Shown: piece by piece, positions 50,851 through 59,173 of the stretch
Layout: each line of letters opens with the position of its first letter
Position numbering within the stretch: the stretch's first letter is position 1
NCBI RefSeq assembly: GCF_000720635.1
Contig: NZ_JOCF01000030.1
Coordinates: forward strand, 1 to 64,000
Origin: Streptomyces sp. NRRL WC-3742
Lineage (GTDB): Bacteria > Actinomycetota > Actinomycetes > Streptomycetales > Streptomycetaceae
Direction of reading: 5' to 3'
DNA: 64,000 nt
Notes under the pieces: model-generated
What the model saw: only the letters and a program-made list of their open reading frames with translations
Told to the model about the DNA's origin: nothing
The model's database searches: none
Position numbers and translations under genes: made by a program

Positions 50851-51870
50851 TCAGCGGGTCTGCTGGCGCAGGACGGCGAGGCCGCCGGCGTACCGTTCCG
50901 GGGTCGGTGCGGGGGTGGCCGCGCGGGTGGCGGCGACCGGGCGGCCGGGGAAGTCCACGGGGACCTGGGCGTTCATCGGGACGAACCCGCTGCGGTCGTT
51001 GCCGCCGGCCGGGCTGACGGAGGTGCCGGGCGCCTCCTCGCCCTGGACGCCGATGCCCCCGACGCCGCCGAGCGTGACCGCGGCGACGGAGAAGGCGCCC
51101 GCAGCGGCGAACACCAGCCTGCGGCCCCGGGCGGCCGGGTTCCGGACGGCGGCGGCGGCCGCCGCGCGCGGCTGGACGGCGGTGTCGTCGTGCCCCGTCC
51201 CGGGGCGCGGGGAGCGCCGGCCGATCAGCGGGCGCAGCACCGAGCCGCCGCGGCCGAAGGCGCGGGGGTCGACGCCGGGCAGCGGGGCGCCGGCGCCGAG
51301 CGCGCCGCCGCCGAAGGAGGCGCCCGCACCGCGGCCGAAGGAGCCGCCGGTGAGCCGGCTGCCGCCGAGCGTGCCCGCGGCCGCGACCCCGCCGCCGGGC
51401 AGGTCGTCGTCATCGTCGCGGCGGCCCCGGCCGGTGTGCCGATCGCGGCCCGCGGGGCCGTCCGCCGGGCCGTCCTCGGGGAGGCTGCCGACGGCCAGCA
51501 GCCGGGCCATCAGCCCGGAGGAGGGGCCCGGGGGGCTGGTACGGGTCAGCAGGTGCTTGACGGCGCGGGCCTCGTCGGCCTCGGCCAGGCACTGGGGGCA
51601 GGTCGCCAGGTGGGCCTGGATGCGCTCGCGCGAGTCGTGGCCGAGCTCGCCGTCCAGGAAGGCGGACAGCCGCTCGCCCAGGTGGTGCTCCTCGGCACCT
51701 GGCTCGACCGGGCGGACGGGCACCGGTCGCAGCGAGGTCTCCGCGGGCAGCGGGAGGGCGGGGCCGCCGTCAGCATCGCCACGGCGCCCCGGCAGGGCCC
51801 AGCCCCGTCGGGCGGCGGACCGGCCGGACGCCTCCGGCTGGCCCGGCCCGGACCGGCCGGTACCGCTCAC
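50851..51870 (-). CDS. rseA: Zinc-finger (ZAS) anti-sigma factor
   Basis: A 339-residue anti-sigma factor. An HC2 zinc-finger domain with HLATCPQC (H-x3-C-x2-C) lies at about residues 80-100, preceded by [15 protein letters not shown]. The middle is Gly/Ala/Arg-rich and disordered. One hydrophobic segment near residues 253-273 ([21 protein letters not shown]) could span the membrane, leaving a short external tail. Its GTG overlaps the sigma-factor stop (GTGA), so the two are coupled and the pair is stoichiometric. It likely binds the ECF sigma factor and releases it on envelope or redox stress. Confidence 0.85.
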   Translation of the reverse strand: MSGTGRSGPGQPEASGRSAARRGWALPGRRGDADGGPALPLPAETSLRPVPVRPVEPGAEEHHLGERLSAFLDGELGHDSRERIQAHLATCPQCLAEADEARAVKHLLTRTSPPGPSSGLMARLLAVGSLPEDGPADGPAGRDRHTGRGRRDDDDDLPGGGVAAAGTLGGSRLTGGSFGRGAGASFGGGALGAGAPLPGVDPRAFGRGGSVLRPLIGRRSPRPGTGHDDTAVQPRAAAAAAVRNPAARGRRLVFAAAGAFSVAAVTLGGVGGIGVQGEEAPGTSVSPAGGNDRSGFVPMNAQVPVDFPGRPVAATRAATPAPTPERYAGGLAVLRQQTR

Positions 51871-52718
51871 GATCGCCTCCGTCCGCGCCCGCCCGGCGCG
51901 ACGGCCGGTTCGGCAGCGGCACCGACCGCCACCGGCTCCGGCTCGGCCGAGCCGCCGCGGCGCTCACGGCCGGGGGCCTGGCCGGGGGCGCGGTGCTTGA
52001 GGGCGGCGCGCAGGTGGGAGCGGCCGCGGTGGATGCGGCTGCGGACGGTGCCGAGCTTGACGCCCAGCGTCGCGGCGATCTCCTCGTAGGAGAGGCCCTC
52101 GATGTCGCAGAGCACCACGGCGGCGCGGAACTCGGGGGCGAGGGTGTCCAGGGCCTGCTGCACGTCGGCGTCGAAGTGGGTGTCGCTGAAGTGCTGGGCC
52201 GGGCTGGGCTCGCGGGAGGCGAGCCGCTCGGCCGCGTCCTCGCCGAGCGCGTCGAAGCGGATGCGCTGGCGGCGGCGGACCATGTCCAGGAACAGGTTGG
52301 TGGTGATCCGGTGCAGCCAGCCCTCGAACGTGCCGGGGGTGTAGGTGGACAGCGAACGGAAGACCCGGACGAAGACCTCCTGGGTGAGGTCCTCGGCGTC
52401 GTGCTGGTTGCCCGTCAGGCGGTACGCCAGGCGGTAGACGCGGGCGCTGTGAGCCTCGACGATCTCCTCCCACGTGGGCGGAGTCCAGCTCTGCGCGTCG
52501 GGGCCCTCGGCGAAGGTCGCGAGGACGGGCGCCTCGGTGGTACCGGCGGCCGGCGTCTCGGCGGCGGCGGGCTGGTCCATGTCGGTGTGCGCGGGCTGGT
52601 TCATCACGGGCTTCGGCGTACGGGCCGACGCGGTGCTGCGGTGGTGCCGCCGCACAGGGACGTCGCCCTCGGCCACACCTCCTCGGTCGGCTCTTCTGCC
52701 CAGCAGGGCCACCACCAT
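51867..52718 (-). CDS. sigE: ECF RNA polymerase sigma factor (SigE type)
   Basis: A 283-residue ECF sigma factor. Region 2 is [22 protein letters not shown] with [11 protein letters not shown] and [17 protein letters not shown]. Region 4 is [19 protein letters not shown] with [16 protein letters not shown]. The N-terminal ~90 residues and a Pro/Ala tail are extra and poorly conserved, so the start is uncertain: ATG 52718 has GAGGT upstream, and GTG or ATG starts nearer the domain are possible. It is followed by its anti-sigma factor and matches the Rv1221-Rv1224 region. A SigE-type promoter lies upstream. Confidence 0.88.
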   Translation of the reverse strand: MVVALLGRRADRGGVAEGDVPVRRHHRSTASARTPKPVMNQPAHTDMDQPAAAETPAAGTTEAPVLATFAEGPDAQSWTPPTWEEIVEAHSARVYRLAYRLTGNQHDAEDLTQEVFVRVFRSLSTYTPGTFEGWLHRITTNLFLDMVRRRQRIRFDALGEDAAERLASREPSPAQHFSDTHFDADVQQALDTLAPEFRAAVVLCDIEGLSYEEIAATLGVKLGTVRSRIHRGRSHLRAALKHRAPGQAPGRERRGGSAEPEPVAVGAAAEPAVAPGGRGRRRS

Positions 52719-52785
52719 ATCCACCTCACCCGTCAAGCCCGGATAAAAGTGCCCGGGACCTCTTGCACACCCGGTCCTCACTGAC

Positions 52786-52811
52786 AACGGCCCGCCGCGG
52801 TACGCGGTTCC
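52786..52811 (-). promoter_or_regulatory. Predicted ECF autoregulatory promoter of sigE
   Basis: On the minus strand GGAACC (52811-52806), a 16-bp spacer, then CGTT (52789-52786). GGAAC/CGTT with this spacing is the ECF sigma-E-group pattern. It lies about 68 bp upstream of the sigma factor start, implying autoactivation. Confidence 0.6.
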
Positions 52812-52828
52812 CGCCCGGCCAGTAACCT

Positions 52829-53524
52829 GTGGCAGGAAATATCGACATCCTCCGCACCGGGCCGCCACCCGGGGCTCCGAAAGAGGCAGCCATCAGCGAG
52901 TTCGGGCCCGCACACGCGGCCCTCGCCGACACCTACGTGGGCGAGGACGCGGTGCTCACCTACGCCCGGGCGCAGTCCGCGCGCACCGGCATACGGGCGA
53001 TCGGACCGAGCGGCGGCGCCTGCCTGCGGCTGCTGGCCGCCGCGCTGGACGCCAAGGCGGTGGCCGAGATCGGCACCGGGACGGGCGTCTCCGGGGTCTA
53101 CCTGCTGCGCGGGATGCGGCCGGACGGCGTGCTGACCACCGTGGACTCCGAGCCCGTGCGCCAGCAGCTGGCCCGGGAGGCGTACCAGGCGGCCGGGTTC
53201 GCGGCGAACCGCTCCCGGTTCATACCGGGCCGCGCGCTGGAGGTGCTGCCGCGCCTCGCGGACGGCCAGTACGACCTGGTGTTCTGCGACGGCGATCCGG
53301 CCGAGTCCCGGGAGTACCTGCTGGAGGCGCTGCGGCTGCTGCGGCCGGGCGGGATGGTCTGCTTCGAGGGGGTCTTCCAGGAGGGCAGGCTCGCCGAGCC
53401 GGAGCTCCAGGACCCGCAGACGGGCGCGGTGCGCGACCTCGTCCGGGACGTGCGGGAGAGCGACGCGCTGCTTCCGGCGCTGCTGCCCGTCTCGGACGGG
53501 CTGCTCTGCGCCGTCAAGCGCTGA
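52829..53524 (+). CDS. Class I SAM-dependent O-methyltransferase
   Basis: A 231-residue O-methyltransferase (Rv1220c-like, PF01596-type). SAM motif [17 protein letters not shown], acidic TTVDSEPV, metal/SAM region DLVFCDGDP and [14 protein letters not shown]. Substrate unknown. No good ribosome binding site: the GTG at 52829 abuts a TAACCT -10-like element, and the next usable start is inside the fold. GAAAGAGG lies before an ATC codon (52892), so the exact start is doubtful. Divergent from sigE, sharing a ~110-bp intergenic region. Confidence 0.83.
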   Translation: MAGNIDILRTGPPPGAPKEAAISEFGPAHAALADTYVGEDAVLTYARAQSARTGIRAIGPSGGACLRLLAAALDAKAVAEIGTGTGVSGVYLLRGMRPDGVLTTVDSEPVRQQLAREAYQAAGFAANRSRFIPGRALEVLPRLADGQYDLVFCDGDPAESREYLLEALRLLRPGGMVCFEGVFQEGRLAEPELQDPQTGAVRDLVRDVRESDALLPALLPVSDGLLCAVKR

Positions 53525-53541
53525 GCGCCCCGGCTGCCCAG

Positions 53542-53603
53542 GCCCTCGAGAACGCCGGGCCCTCGAGCACCAAGCCCTCGAACGCCGGGCCCTCGAACAC
53601 CGG
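53542..53603. repeat. Four imperfect 15-17 bp tandem repeats
   Basis: GCCCTCGA-based units of 17, 15, 15 and 15 bp (variants ...GAACGCCGG, ...GCACCAA, ...ACGCCGG, ...ACACCGG) begin 17 bp after the O-methyltransferase stop. A hairpin follows directly. Confidence 0.8.
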
Positions 53604-53604
53604 A

Positions 53605-53640
53605 CGGGCCCGGGCCGACATGACGTCGCACCCGGGCCCG
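53605..53640. terminator. Hairpin terminator between convergent genes
   Basis: CGGGCCCGGG pairs with CCCGGGCCCG (10 bp, 16-nt loop) in the gap between the O-methyltransferase gene and the convergent DUF3117 gene. Confidence 0.6.
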
Positions 53641-53676
53641 CCGGTACACATCGGGGGCTGAGAAGCGCCCGCTGAC

Positions 53677-53844
53677 TCAGCCCGTGACCAACAGCAGGGC
53701 GTCGCCCAGGGCTGCGGCCTCGTCAGGCGTGAGCTCCACCACCAGGCGCCCGCCGCCCTCGAGCGGAACGCGCATGATGATGCCCCGCCCCTCTTTGGTG
53801 ACTTCGAGCGGGCCGTCACCCGTCCGCGGCTTCATGGCCGCCAT
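53677..53844 (-). CDS. DUF3117 family protein (55 aa)
   Basis: A 55-residue protein: MAAMKPRTGDGPLEVTKEGR, then IIMRVPLEGGGRLVVEL and TPDEAAALGDALLLVTG. This is the conserved actinobacterial DUF3117 family (Rv1211-like). Function unknown. It is too short for most ORF filters but has AAGGGGAA upstream of the ATG and a good -10/-35 pair further upstream. Its position between the sigE and tag genes is conserved. Confidence 0.92.
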   Translation of the reverse strand: MAAMKPRTGDGPLEVTKEGRGIIMRVPLEGGGRLVVELTPDEAAALGDALLLVTG

Positions 53845-54153
53845 GCTCGTTCCCCTTCCTGCAACCGCTCAGCTACGCACCGGCAGTCCGTCCACCGCCG
53901 GTATCGAACGCATTGATCGGAGGCCATTATCCCGCATGCCACGGCCTGATGACCAACATCACGCTCGGTGCATCCAGGGCCGGATCGTCCCCAACCGCCG
54001 TATTTGGCGTCATAAGCCCCGGCGCGGCTGCGGTTCGGACACCGCCGGAAGGTGCGATAGCTCACACTCCCCAGCCGCCCGGGCACTGCGGCATCCTGAC
54101 AGCTACCGATGACCGGTGACCGAGCCGTCACACGCCAAGGGAGACCCTCGCCC
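53845..54153. other. 309-bp divergent intergenic region
   Basis: Contains the DUF3117 promoter on the minus strand. The right half precedes the enoyl-CoA hydratase gene and shows no clear promoter, RNA or ORF. Confidence 0.5.
53926..53956 (-). promoter_or_regulatory. Predicted vegetative promoter of the DUF3117 gene
   Basis: On the minus strand TTGGTC (53956-53951), a 19-bp spacer, and GATAAT (53931-53926), one of the best -10 matches in the window. The leader would be about 75 nt. Confidence 0.5.
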
Positions 54154-54954
54154 ATGTCCGATTCCGTGCTGTACGAACTGGACGGCGGCCTGGCCGTCGT
54201 CACCATCAACCGCCCGGAGGCGATGAACGCCCTGGACGTCGCGACCAAGGTCGCCCTGCGCGACGCGATGGTCCGCGCCGCCGAGGACACCGCGGTGCGG
54301 GCGGTGCTGCTGACCGGTTCGGGCGAGCGCGCCTTCTGCGTCGGGCAGGACCTCAACGAGCACCTCGGTCAGCTCAAGCTCGCCGAGGAGACGGGCGAGG
54401 GCGCGCTGCGCACCGTCACCGAGCACTACAACCCGCTGGTGCGGGCGCTGGCCGGGATGCGCAAGCCGACCGTGGCGGCGGTCGGCGGGGTGGCGGCCGG
54501 GGCGGGCGCCTCGCTGGCCTTCGCCTGCGACTTCCGCATCCTCTCCGAGAAGGCCGGCTTCAACACCGCCTTCGCCGGGATCGCCCTGACGGCCGACTCG
54601 GGCGCCTCCTGGACGCTGCCCCGGCTGGTCGGGCACGCCCGGGCGACCGAGCTGCTGATGCTGCCCCGGACGGTCAAGGCCCCCGAGGCGATGGAGCTGG
54701 GCCTGGCCACCAAGGTGGTGCCGGCCGGGGAACTCGCCGCCACCGCCCGGGCGTTCGCCCGGGAACTGGCCGCGGGCCCGACCGTCGCCTACGGCGCCAT
54801 CAAGGAGTCCCTGGCCTACGGCGCCTCGCACTCGCTGGACGAACTCCTCGACAAGGAGGACGAGTTGCAGACCCTGGCCGGGGAGAGCGAGGACCACCGG
54901 ATCGCGGTGCGGGCCTTCATCGCCAAGGAGAAGCCGGAGTACCTGGGCCGCTAG
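54154..54954 (+). CDS. Enoyl-CoA hydratase/isomerase family protein
   Basis: A 266-residue crotonase-fold protein. GERAFCVGQDLNEH forms the oxyanion hole region, and KPTVAAVGGVAAGAGASLAFACDFRI is the signature block. In place of a typical second catalytic Glu it has GIALTADSGASWTLPRLVG, as in PaaG-like isomerases. A role in fatty-acid or phenylacetyl-CoA breakdown is likely, with the exact substrate unknown. The ATG at 54154 has GGGAGA 10-15 nt upstream. Confidence 0.88.
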   Translation: MSDSVLYELDGGLAVVTINRPEAMNALDVATKVALRDAMVRAAEDTAVRAVLLTGSGERAFCVGQDLNEHLGQLKLAEETGEGALRTVTEHYNPLVRALAGMRKPTVAAVGGVAAGAGASLAFACDFRILSEKAGFNTAFAGIALTADSGASWTLPRLVGHARATELLMLPRTVKAPEAMELGLATKVVPAGELAATARAFARELAAGPTVAYGAIKESLAYGASHSLDELLDKEDELQTLAGESEDHRIAVRAFIAKEKPEYLGR

Positions 54955-54968
54955 CGCCCGGACAGGGC

Positions 54969-55553
54969 CTAGTTCTTTCGGCCCGTGCGGACGTGACAGT
55001 CCGCCAGGTGGTCGTCGACCAGACCGCACGCCTGCATCAGGGCGTAGGCGGTGGTCGGGCCGACGAAGCGGAAGCCGGCCTTCATGAGCGCCTTGGACAG
55101 CGCCGTCGACTCGGGGGTGACGGCCGGGACCTCGCCCAGCGTGCGGGGGGCCGGCCGGCCCGGGTCGGCGGCGAAGCTCCAGATCAGCGCGTCCAGGCCG
55201 CCGTCCAGGTCGCGGGCGACGACCGCGTTGGCGATCGTCGCGTCGATCTTGGCGCGGTTGCGGATGATGCCCGGGTCGGCGAGCAGCCGCTCCCGGTCCG
55301 CGTCGCCGAACTCGGCGACCTTCGCGATCTCGAAGCCCGCGAACGCCGCGCGGAAGCCCTCGCGGCGGCGCAGGATCGTCAGCCAGGAGAGCCCGGACTG
55401 GAACGCCTCCAGGCTGATCCGCTCGAACAGGGCGTCGTCGCCGTGCACGGGCCGACCCCACTCGGTGTCGTGGTAGACCCGGTAGTCGTCCGTCGACTCG
55501 CCCCAGCCGCAGCGGCGCAGCCCGTCCTCGCCGAGGACGGCGCCGTCCGTCAC
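54969..55553 (-). CDS. tag: 3-methyladenine DNA glycosylase I
   Basis: A 194-residue base-excision enzyme. Zinc-binding residues Cys15 (RRCGWG) and His28 (YHDTEWGRP) pair with the late H-x3-C (DDHLADCH). EAFQSGLSWLTILRRREGFRAAF and IIRNRAKIDATI are further family blocks. It removes 3-methyladenine from alkylated DNA. Its GTG overlaps the DivIVA-like stop (GTGA). Same gene order as Rv1209-Rv1210. Confidence 0.93.
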   Translation of the reverse strand: MTDGAVLGEDGLRRCGWGESTDDYRVYHDTEWGRPVHGDDALFERISLEAFQSGLSWLTILRRREGFRAAFAGFEIAKVAEFGDADRERLLADPGIIRNRAKIDATIANAVVARDLDGGLDALIWSFAADPGRPAPRTLGEVPAVTPESTALSKALMKAGFRFVGPTTAYALMQACGLVDDHLADCHVRTGRKN

Positions 55554-55981
55554 TTCTCGCCCGCCGGCCTGGCGTCCTCGACCGGCGGCGCGGCCTCGGC
55601 CGGGGCCCCGGCCGGCTCGACGACCTTGGCGAAGGCTTCCAGGCCCGGCAGCGGCTCGGCGTCGGTGTCCGGGCGGCCGGTGGCCTCGACGGAGCCGCGC
55701 AGGTGGGCGGCGGCCTCCAGTTCGGCGATCCGCGAGTCGCGGTAGGCGAGTTCGGCGCCGAGGCGGTCGAGGACGTCGTCCACCTCGTCCATCCGGTAGC
55801 CGCGCACGGCCATCGGAATGCGCAGCTCGTCCACGTCCGCCTTGCTCAGCGGACGGTCCTGCGGCAGCCGGGCGGCGATGCGGTCCGGCACCGCCTCCGG
55901 CATCGAGCCGCCTCCGCCGAGCGCCACCAGCGCGGCGCCGCCGACCACCACGGCCATGGCGACCACGATCACCCAGAACAC
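55550..55981 (-). CDS. DivIVA-domain membrane protein
   Basis: A 143-residue protein with one N-terminal membrane helix (VFWVIVVAMAVVVGGAALVAL) and a DivIVA-type segment (RIPMAVRGYRMDEVDDVLDRLGAEL) that forms a short coiled coil. The C-terminus is acidic and Pro/Ala-rich. The GTG at 55981 follows GGGAGGAG. DivIVA-domain proteins recruit envelope growth machinery, but this Rv1209-like subgroup is not assigned. It is translationally coupled to tag. Confidence 0.85.
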   Translation of the reverse strand: MFWVIVVAMAVVVGGAALVALGGGGSMPEAVPDRIAARLPQDRPLSKADVDELRIPMAVRGYRMDEVDDVLDRLGAELAYRDSRIAELEAAAHLRGSVEATGRPDTDAEPLPGLEAFAKVVEPAGAPAEAAPPVEDARPAGEK

Positions 55982-56110
55982 GAGCTCTCCTCCCGAACTC
56001 CCGGACGGCCCTCCGCTGCGGTGCCCGGGATCAAACTGATCATGACAGCATGGTTCCCGGTGAGGCCGGGGGCCATCATCGCACCCGCAGCAGCTGTGGA
56101 GGAGACATCG

Positions 56111-56974
56111 GTGGCACTGCGCCTGGGACCGCGTGAATTCGGCGACGACGAGCTGGTGATCATGGCGATCGTCAACCGGACGCCCGACTCGTTCTTCGAC
56201 AGGGGTGCGACCTTCGCCGACGAGGCCGCGTTCGCCGCCGCGGACCGGGCCGTGGCCGAGGGCGCGGCGATCCTGGACATCGGCGGGGTCAAGGCCGGGC
56301 CGGGTGACGAGGTCACCGTCGAGGAGGAGCTGCGGCGCACCGTGCCCTTCGTCGCGGAGCTGCGCAAGCGCCACCCCGAGGCCGTGATCAGCGTGGACAC
56401 CTGGCGGCACGAGGTCGGCGAGGCGGTCTGCGAGGTGGGCGCGGACCTGCTGAACGACGCCTGGGGCGGCGTGGACCCGCGGCTGGCCGAGGTGGCCGCC
56501 CGGTACGGCGCCGGGCTGGTGTGCACCCACGCGGGCGGCGCCGAGCCGCGCACCCGGCCGCACCGGGCCGGGTACGAGGACGTGATGGCGGACATCCTGC
56601 GGGTCACGGTGGGCCTGGCCGAGCGGGCGGTGGAGCTGGGCGTGCCGAGGGAGTCGGTGATCATCGACCCCGGGCACGACTTCGGCAAGAACACCCGGCA
56701 CTCCCTGGAGGCCACCCGGCGGCTGCCGGAGATGACGGCGACCGGCTTCCCCGTACTGGTCTCGCTCTCCAACAAGGACTTCGTCGGCGAGACCCTGGAC
56801 AAGCCGGTGGACGAGCGCCTGCTGGGCACCCTGGCGACCACCGCGGTCTCGGCCTGGCTGGGCGCGCAGGTGTACCGGGTGCACCAGGTCGCCGAGACCC
56901 GGCAGGTGCTGGACATGGTCGCCTCGATCCGCGGAACCCGCCCCCCGGCGGTCGCCCGCCGGGGGCTGGCGTGA
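56111..56974 (+). CDS. folP2: Dihydropteroate synthase-like protein (FolP2 type)
   Basis: A 287-residue TIM-barrel protein of the DHPS family: MAIVNRTPDSFFDRG, DIGGVKAGPG, SVDTWRHEV, DLLNDAWGG and IIDPGHDFGKN. The pterin site differs somewhat from FolP1 (GG in place of DIGGEST). The M. tuberculosis FolP2 (Rv1207) homologue is not known to be an active DHPS, so the reaction is uncertain. GTG at 56111 has GGAGGAGA upstream. An in-frame extension to 55703 would cover the divergent gene and is rejected. Confidence 0.86.
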   Translation: MALRLGPREFGDDELVIMAIVNRTPDSFFDRGATFADEAAFAAADRAVAEGAAILDIGGVKAGPGDEVTVEEELRRTVPFVAELRKRHPEAVISVDTWRHEVGEAVCEVGADLLNDAWGGVDPRLAEVAARYGAGLVCTHAGGAEPRTRPHRAGYEDVMADILRVTVGLAERAVELGVPRESVIIDPGHDFGKNTRHSLEATRRLPEMTATGFPVLVSLSNKDFVGETLDKPVDERLLGTLATTAVSAWLGAQVYRVHQVAETRQVLDMVASIRGTRPPAVARRGLA

Positions 56975-57004
56975 GGGGGCACCTTCTTCGGGCGCTCGCT
57001 CGCG

Positions 57005-57817
57005 CTAGATCCCGCCGGCGGACGGCCTACGGGTCTCGGCGAGGATCTTCATGACCTCGTCGATCTCGTCGGTGATGTGGAACAGCTCCAGATCGTGCGG
57101 GGCCGCCTTGCCCTGCGCGACCAGGGTGTCCTTCAGCCACTCGTAGAGGCCGCCCCAGTAGGCGCTGCCGTAGAGGATCACCGGGAAGCGGGTGACCTTC
57201 TTCGTCTGCACCAGGGTGAGCGCCTCGAACAGCTCGTCCAGGGTGCCGAGGCCGCCGGGCAGGACCACGAAGCCCTGCGCGTACTTGACGAACATCGTCT
57301 TGCGGACGAAGAAGTAGCGGAAGTTCAGCCCGAGGTCGACGAACTCGTTGAGCCCCTGCTCGAAGGGCAGCTCGATGCCCAGGCCCACGCTCAGGCCCCC
57401 GGCCTCGGAGGCGCCGCGGTTGGCGGCTTCCATGGCGCCGGGGCCGCCGCCGGTGATCACCGCGTAGCCGGCCTCGGCGAGGGCCCGGCCGATGGCCACG
57501 CCCGCCTCGTACTCGGGCGAGTCGACCGGCGTCCGGGCGGAGCCGAACACGCTGATCGCGGGCGGGAGTTCGGCGAGGGCGCCGAAGCCCTCGACGAACT
57601 CGGAGGTGATCCGCAGCACCCGCCAGGGGTCGGTGTGCAGCCAGTCGGTGGGGCCGGTGGTGTCCAGCAGGCGCTGGTCCGTCGTGCTGGTGCCGACCTG
57701 GTCCCGGCGCACGAGCACCGGGCCCTTCTGCTTCTCGGGCCAGGCTTTCGTGGTTCGGGGCACGCCGACCTGCTCGGGGCCGTGTCCGTAGTGCTTTTCG
57801 TCTCCTGTGCCTGTCAT
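57005..57817 (-). CDS. LOG-family Rossmann protein (TIGR00730)
   Basis: A 270-residue LOG/lysine-decarboxylase-like protein. The diagnostic PGGLGTLDE and GGGPGAMEAANRGA motifs are both present. Family members are cytokinin-riboside monophosphate phosphoribohydrolases; bacterial roles beyond cytokinin/nucleotide cleavage are open. The ATG at 57817 is 6 nt after TAGGGT with no Shine-Dalgarno (leaderless candidate). Position matches Rv1205. Confidence 0.9.
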   Translation of the reverse strand: MTGTGDEKHYGHGPEQVGVPRTTKAWPEKQKGPVLVRRDQVGTSTTDQRLLDTTGPTDWLHTDPWRVLRITSEFVEGFGALAELPPAISVFGSARTPVDSPEYEAGVAIGRALAEAGYAVITGGGPGAMEAANRGASEAGGLSVGLGIELPFEQGLNEFVDLGLNFRYFFVRKTMFVKYAQGFVVLPGGLGTLDELFEALTLVQTKKVTRFPVILYGSAYWGGLYEWLKDTLVAQGKAAPHDLELFHITDEIDEVMKILAETRRPSAGGI

Positions 57818-57939
57818 GACGAAACCCTACGCCCGGCCTCCCCCGTTTTCAGGCAACGGGGGAAGGTCGGTTGGGCATCCGGAGGGTTTCGTCTCGCTTG
57901 TGTCCCGCCCGCGTCCGGCCCGTGTACGGCCTGTTCGAA

Positions 57940-59016
57940 TCAGCTGGTCAGCCAGGCGCGCAGCCGGTCCTCGGTCTCGGCGATGGAGCTCAGCGAGCAG
58001 TGCTCGTTGCGCTTGTGGGCGAGGTCCGGGTCGCCGGGGCCGTAGTTGACGGCCGGGACGCCGAGGGCGCTGAACCGGGCGACGTCCGTCCAGCCGAACT
58101 TGGCGCGGGCGCGACCGCCGGTGGCCTCCAGGAAGGCCCGGGCGGCGGGCTGGGCGAGGCCCGGCAGGGCGCCGGGGGCGTAGTCGGTGACGGTGACCTC
58201 GAAGCCGTCGAAGACCTCGCGCACGTGCTTCTCGGCCTCGGCCTCGCTACGGTCGGGCGCGTAGCGGAAGTTGACCGTGACGACGCACTCGTCGGGGATC
58301 ACGTTGCCGGCCACGCCGCCGTCGATCCGTACGGCGTTGAGGCCCTCGTGGTACTCCAGGCCGTCGATCTCCACCTTGCGCGCCTCGTAACGCGCGAGCC
58401 GGGTGAGCACCTCGGCGGCGTGGTGGATGGCGTTGTCGCCGAGCCAGCTGCGGGCGGCGTGGGCGCGCACGCCGGTGAGGCGGATCTGCGCCCGCAGGGT
58501 GCCCTGGCAGCCGCCCTCGACCATGGCGCCGCTGGGCTCCATCAGCACCGCGAAGTCGGCGGTCAGCCAGTCGGGGTGGTCCTTGACGAGGTGGCCGAGG
58601 CCGTTGCGGTGGGCCTCCACCTCCTCGCAGTCGTAGAAGACGTAGGTCAGGTCGCGGTTGGGCTCGGTCAGGGTGGCGGCCAGGCGCAGCTGGACGGCGA
58701 CGCCGGACTTCATGTCGGAGGTGCCGCAGCCGTAGAGGAGGTCGCCGTCGACGTACGAGGGCAGGTTGTCGGCGATCGGGACGGTGTCCAGGTGGCCGGC
58801 GAGCAGGACGCGCTCCTTGCGGCCCAGGTCGGTGCGGGCGACCACGTTGTTGCCGTGGCGGTCCACGGTGAGGTGCGGGTAGGCGCGCAGGGCGGCTTCG
58901 ACGGCGTCGGCGAGGGCCTGCTCGTCGCCGCTCACCGAGGGGAAGTCGACGAGGCGGGCGGTCAGCGTGCCGCCGTCGAGAGTCAGGTCCAGGGGCGTCG
59001 GGTTCGGGCTGCTCAT
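57940..59016 (-). CDS. dapE: Succinyl-diaminopimelate desuccinylase
   Basis: A 358-residue M20 metallohydrolase that makes LL-diaminopimelate from N-succinyl-LL-DAP. Two-metal motifs: [42 protein letters not shown] and the late HKRNEHCSL. Catalytic domain plus lid as usual. The ATG at 59016 is 7 nt after TAGGCT with no Shine-Dalgarno (leaderless candidate). With dapC at 61441 it gives two steps of lysine/peptidoglycan DAP synthesis in this window. Confidence 0.92.
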   Translation of the reverse strand: MSSPNPTPLDLTLDGGTLTARLVDFPSVSGDEQALADAVEAALRAYPHLTVDRHGNNVVARTDLGRKERVLLAGHLDTVPIADNLPSYVDGDLLYGCGTSDMKSGVAVQLRLAATLTEPNRDLTYVFYDCEEVEAHRNGLGHLVKDHPDWLTADFAVLMEPSGAMVEGGCQGTLRAQIRLTGVRAHAARSWLGDNAIHHAAEVLTRLARYEARKVEIDGLEYHEGLNAVRIDGGVAGNVIPDECVVTVNFRYAPDRSEAEAEKHVREVFDGFEVTVTDYAPGALPGLAQPAARAFLEATGGRARAKFGWTDVARFSALGVPAVNYGPGDPDLAHKRNEHCSLSSIAETEDRLRAWLTS

Positions 59017-59173
59017 GCGCGCCAGCCTAGCCCTCGCGGTACGGCGCCCCTGCGGGCATCCGGAGCGGGCCGTAGGGACACGGGTCGGGAACGGAACGGC
59101 AACCGGCGGCGCCGCACATCCGTCCGAGTGGGTACGGTGTCGGATCAAGGAAGCAGGCGCGAGAGGGGCGACG

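Noticed and set aside
53542..53603. CRISPR array
   Set aside because: Units are contiguous, 15-17 bp, without spacers, and no cas genes occur in the window.
55703..56110. N-terminal extension of the FolP-like gene
   Set aside because: It overlaps the divergent DivIVA-like gene in an antisense frame. GTG 56111 has a strong ribosome binding site and begins the fold.
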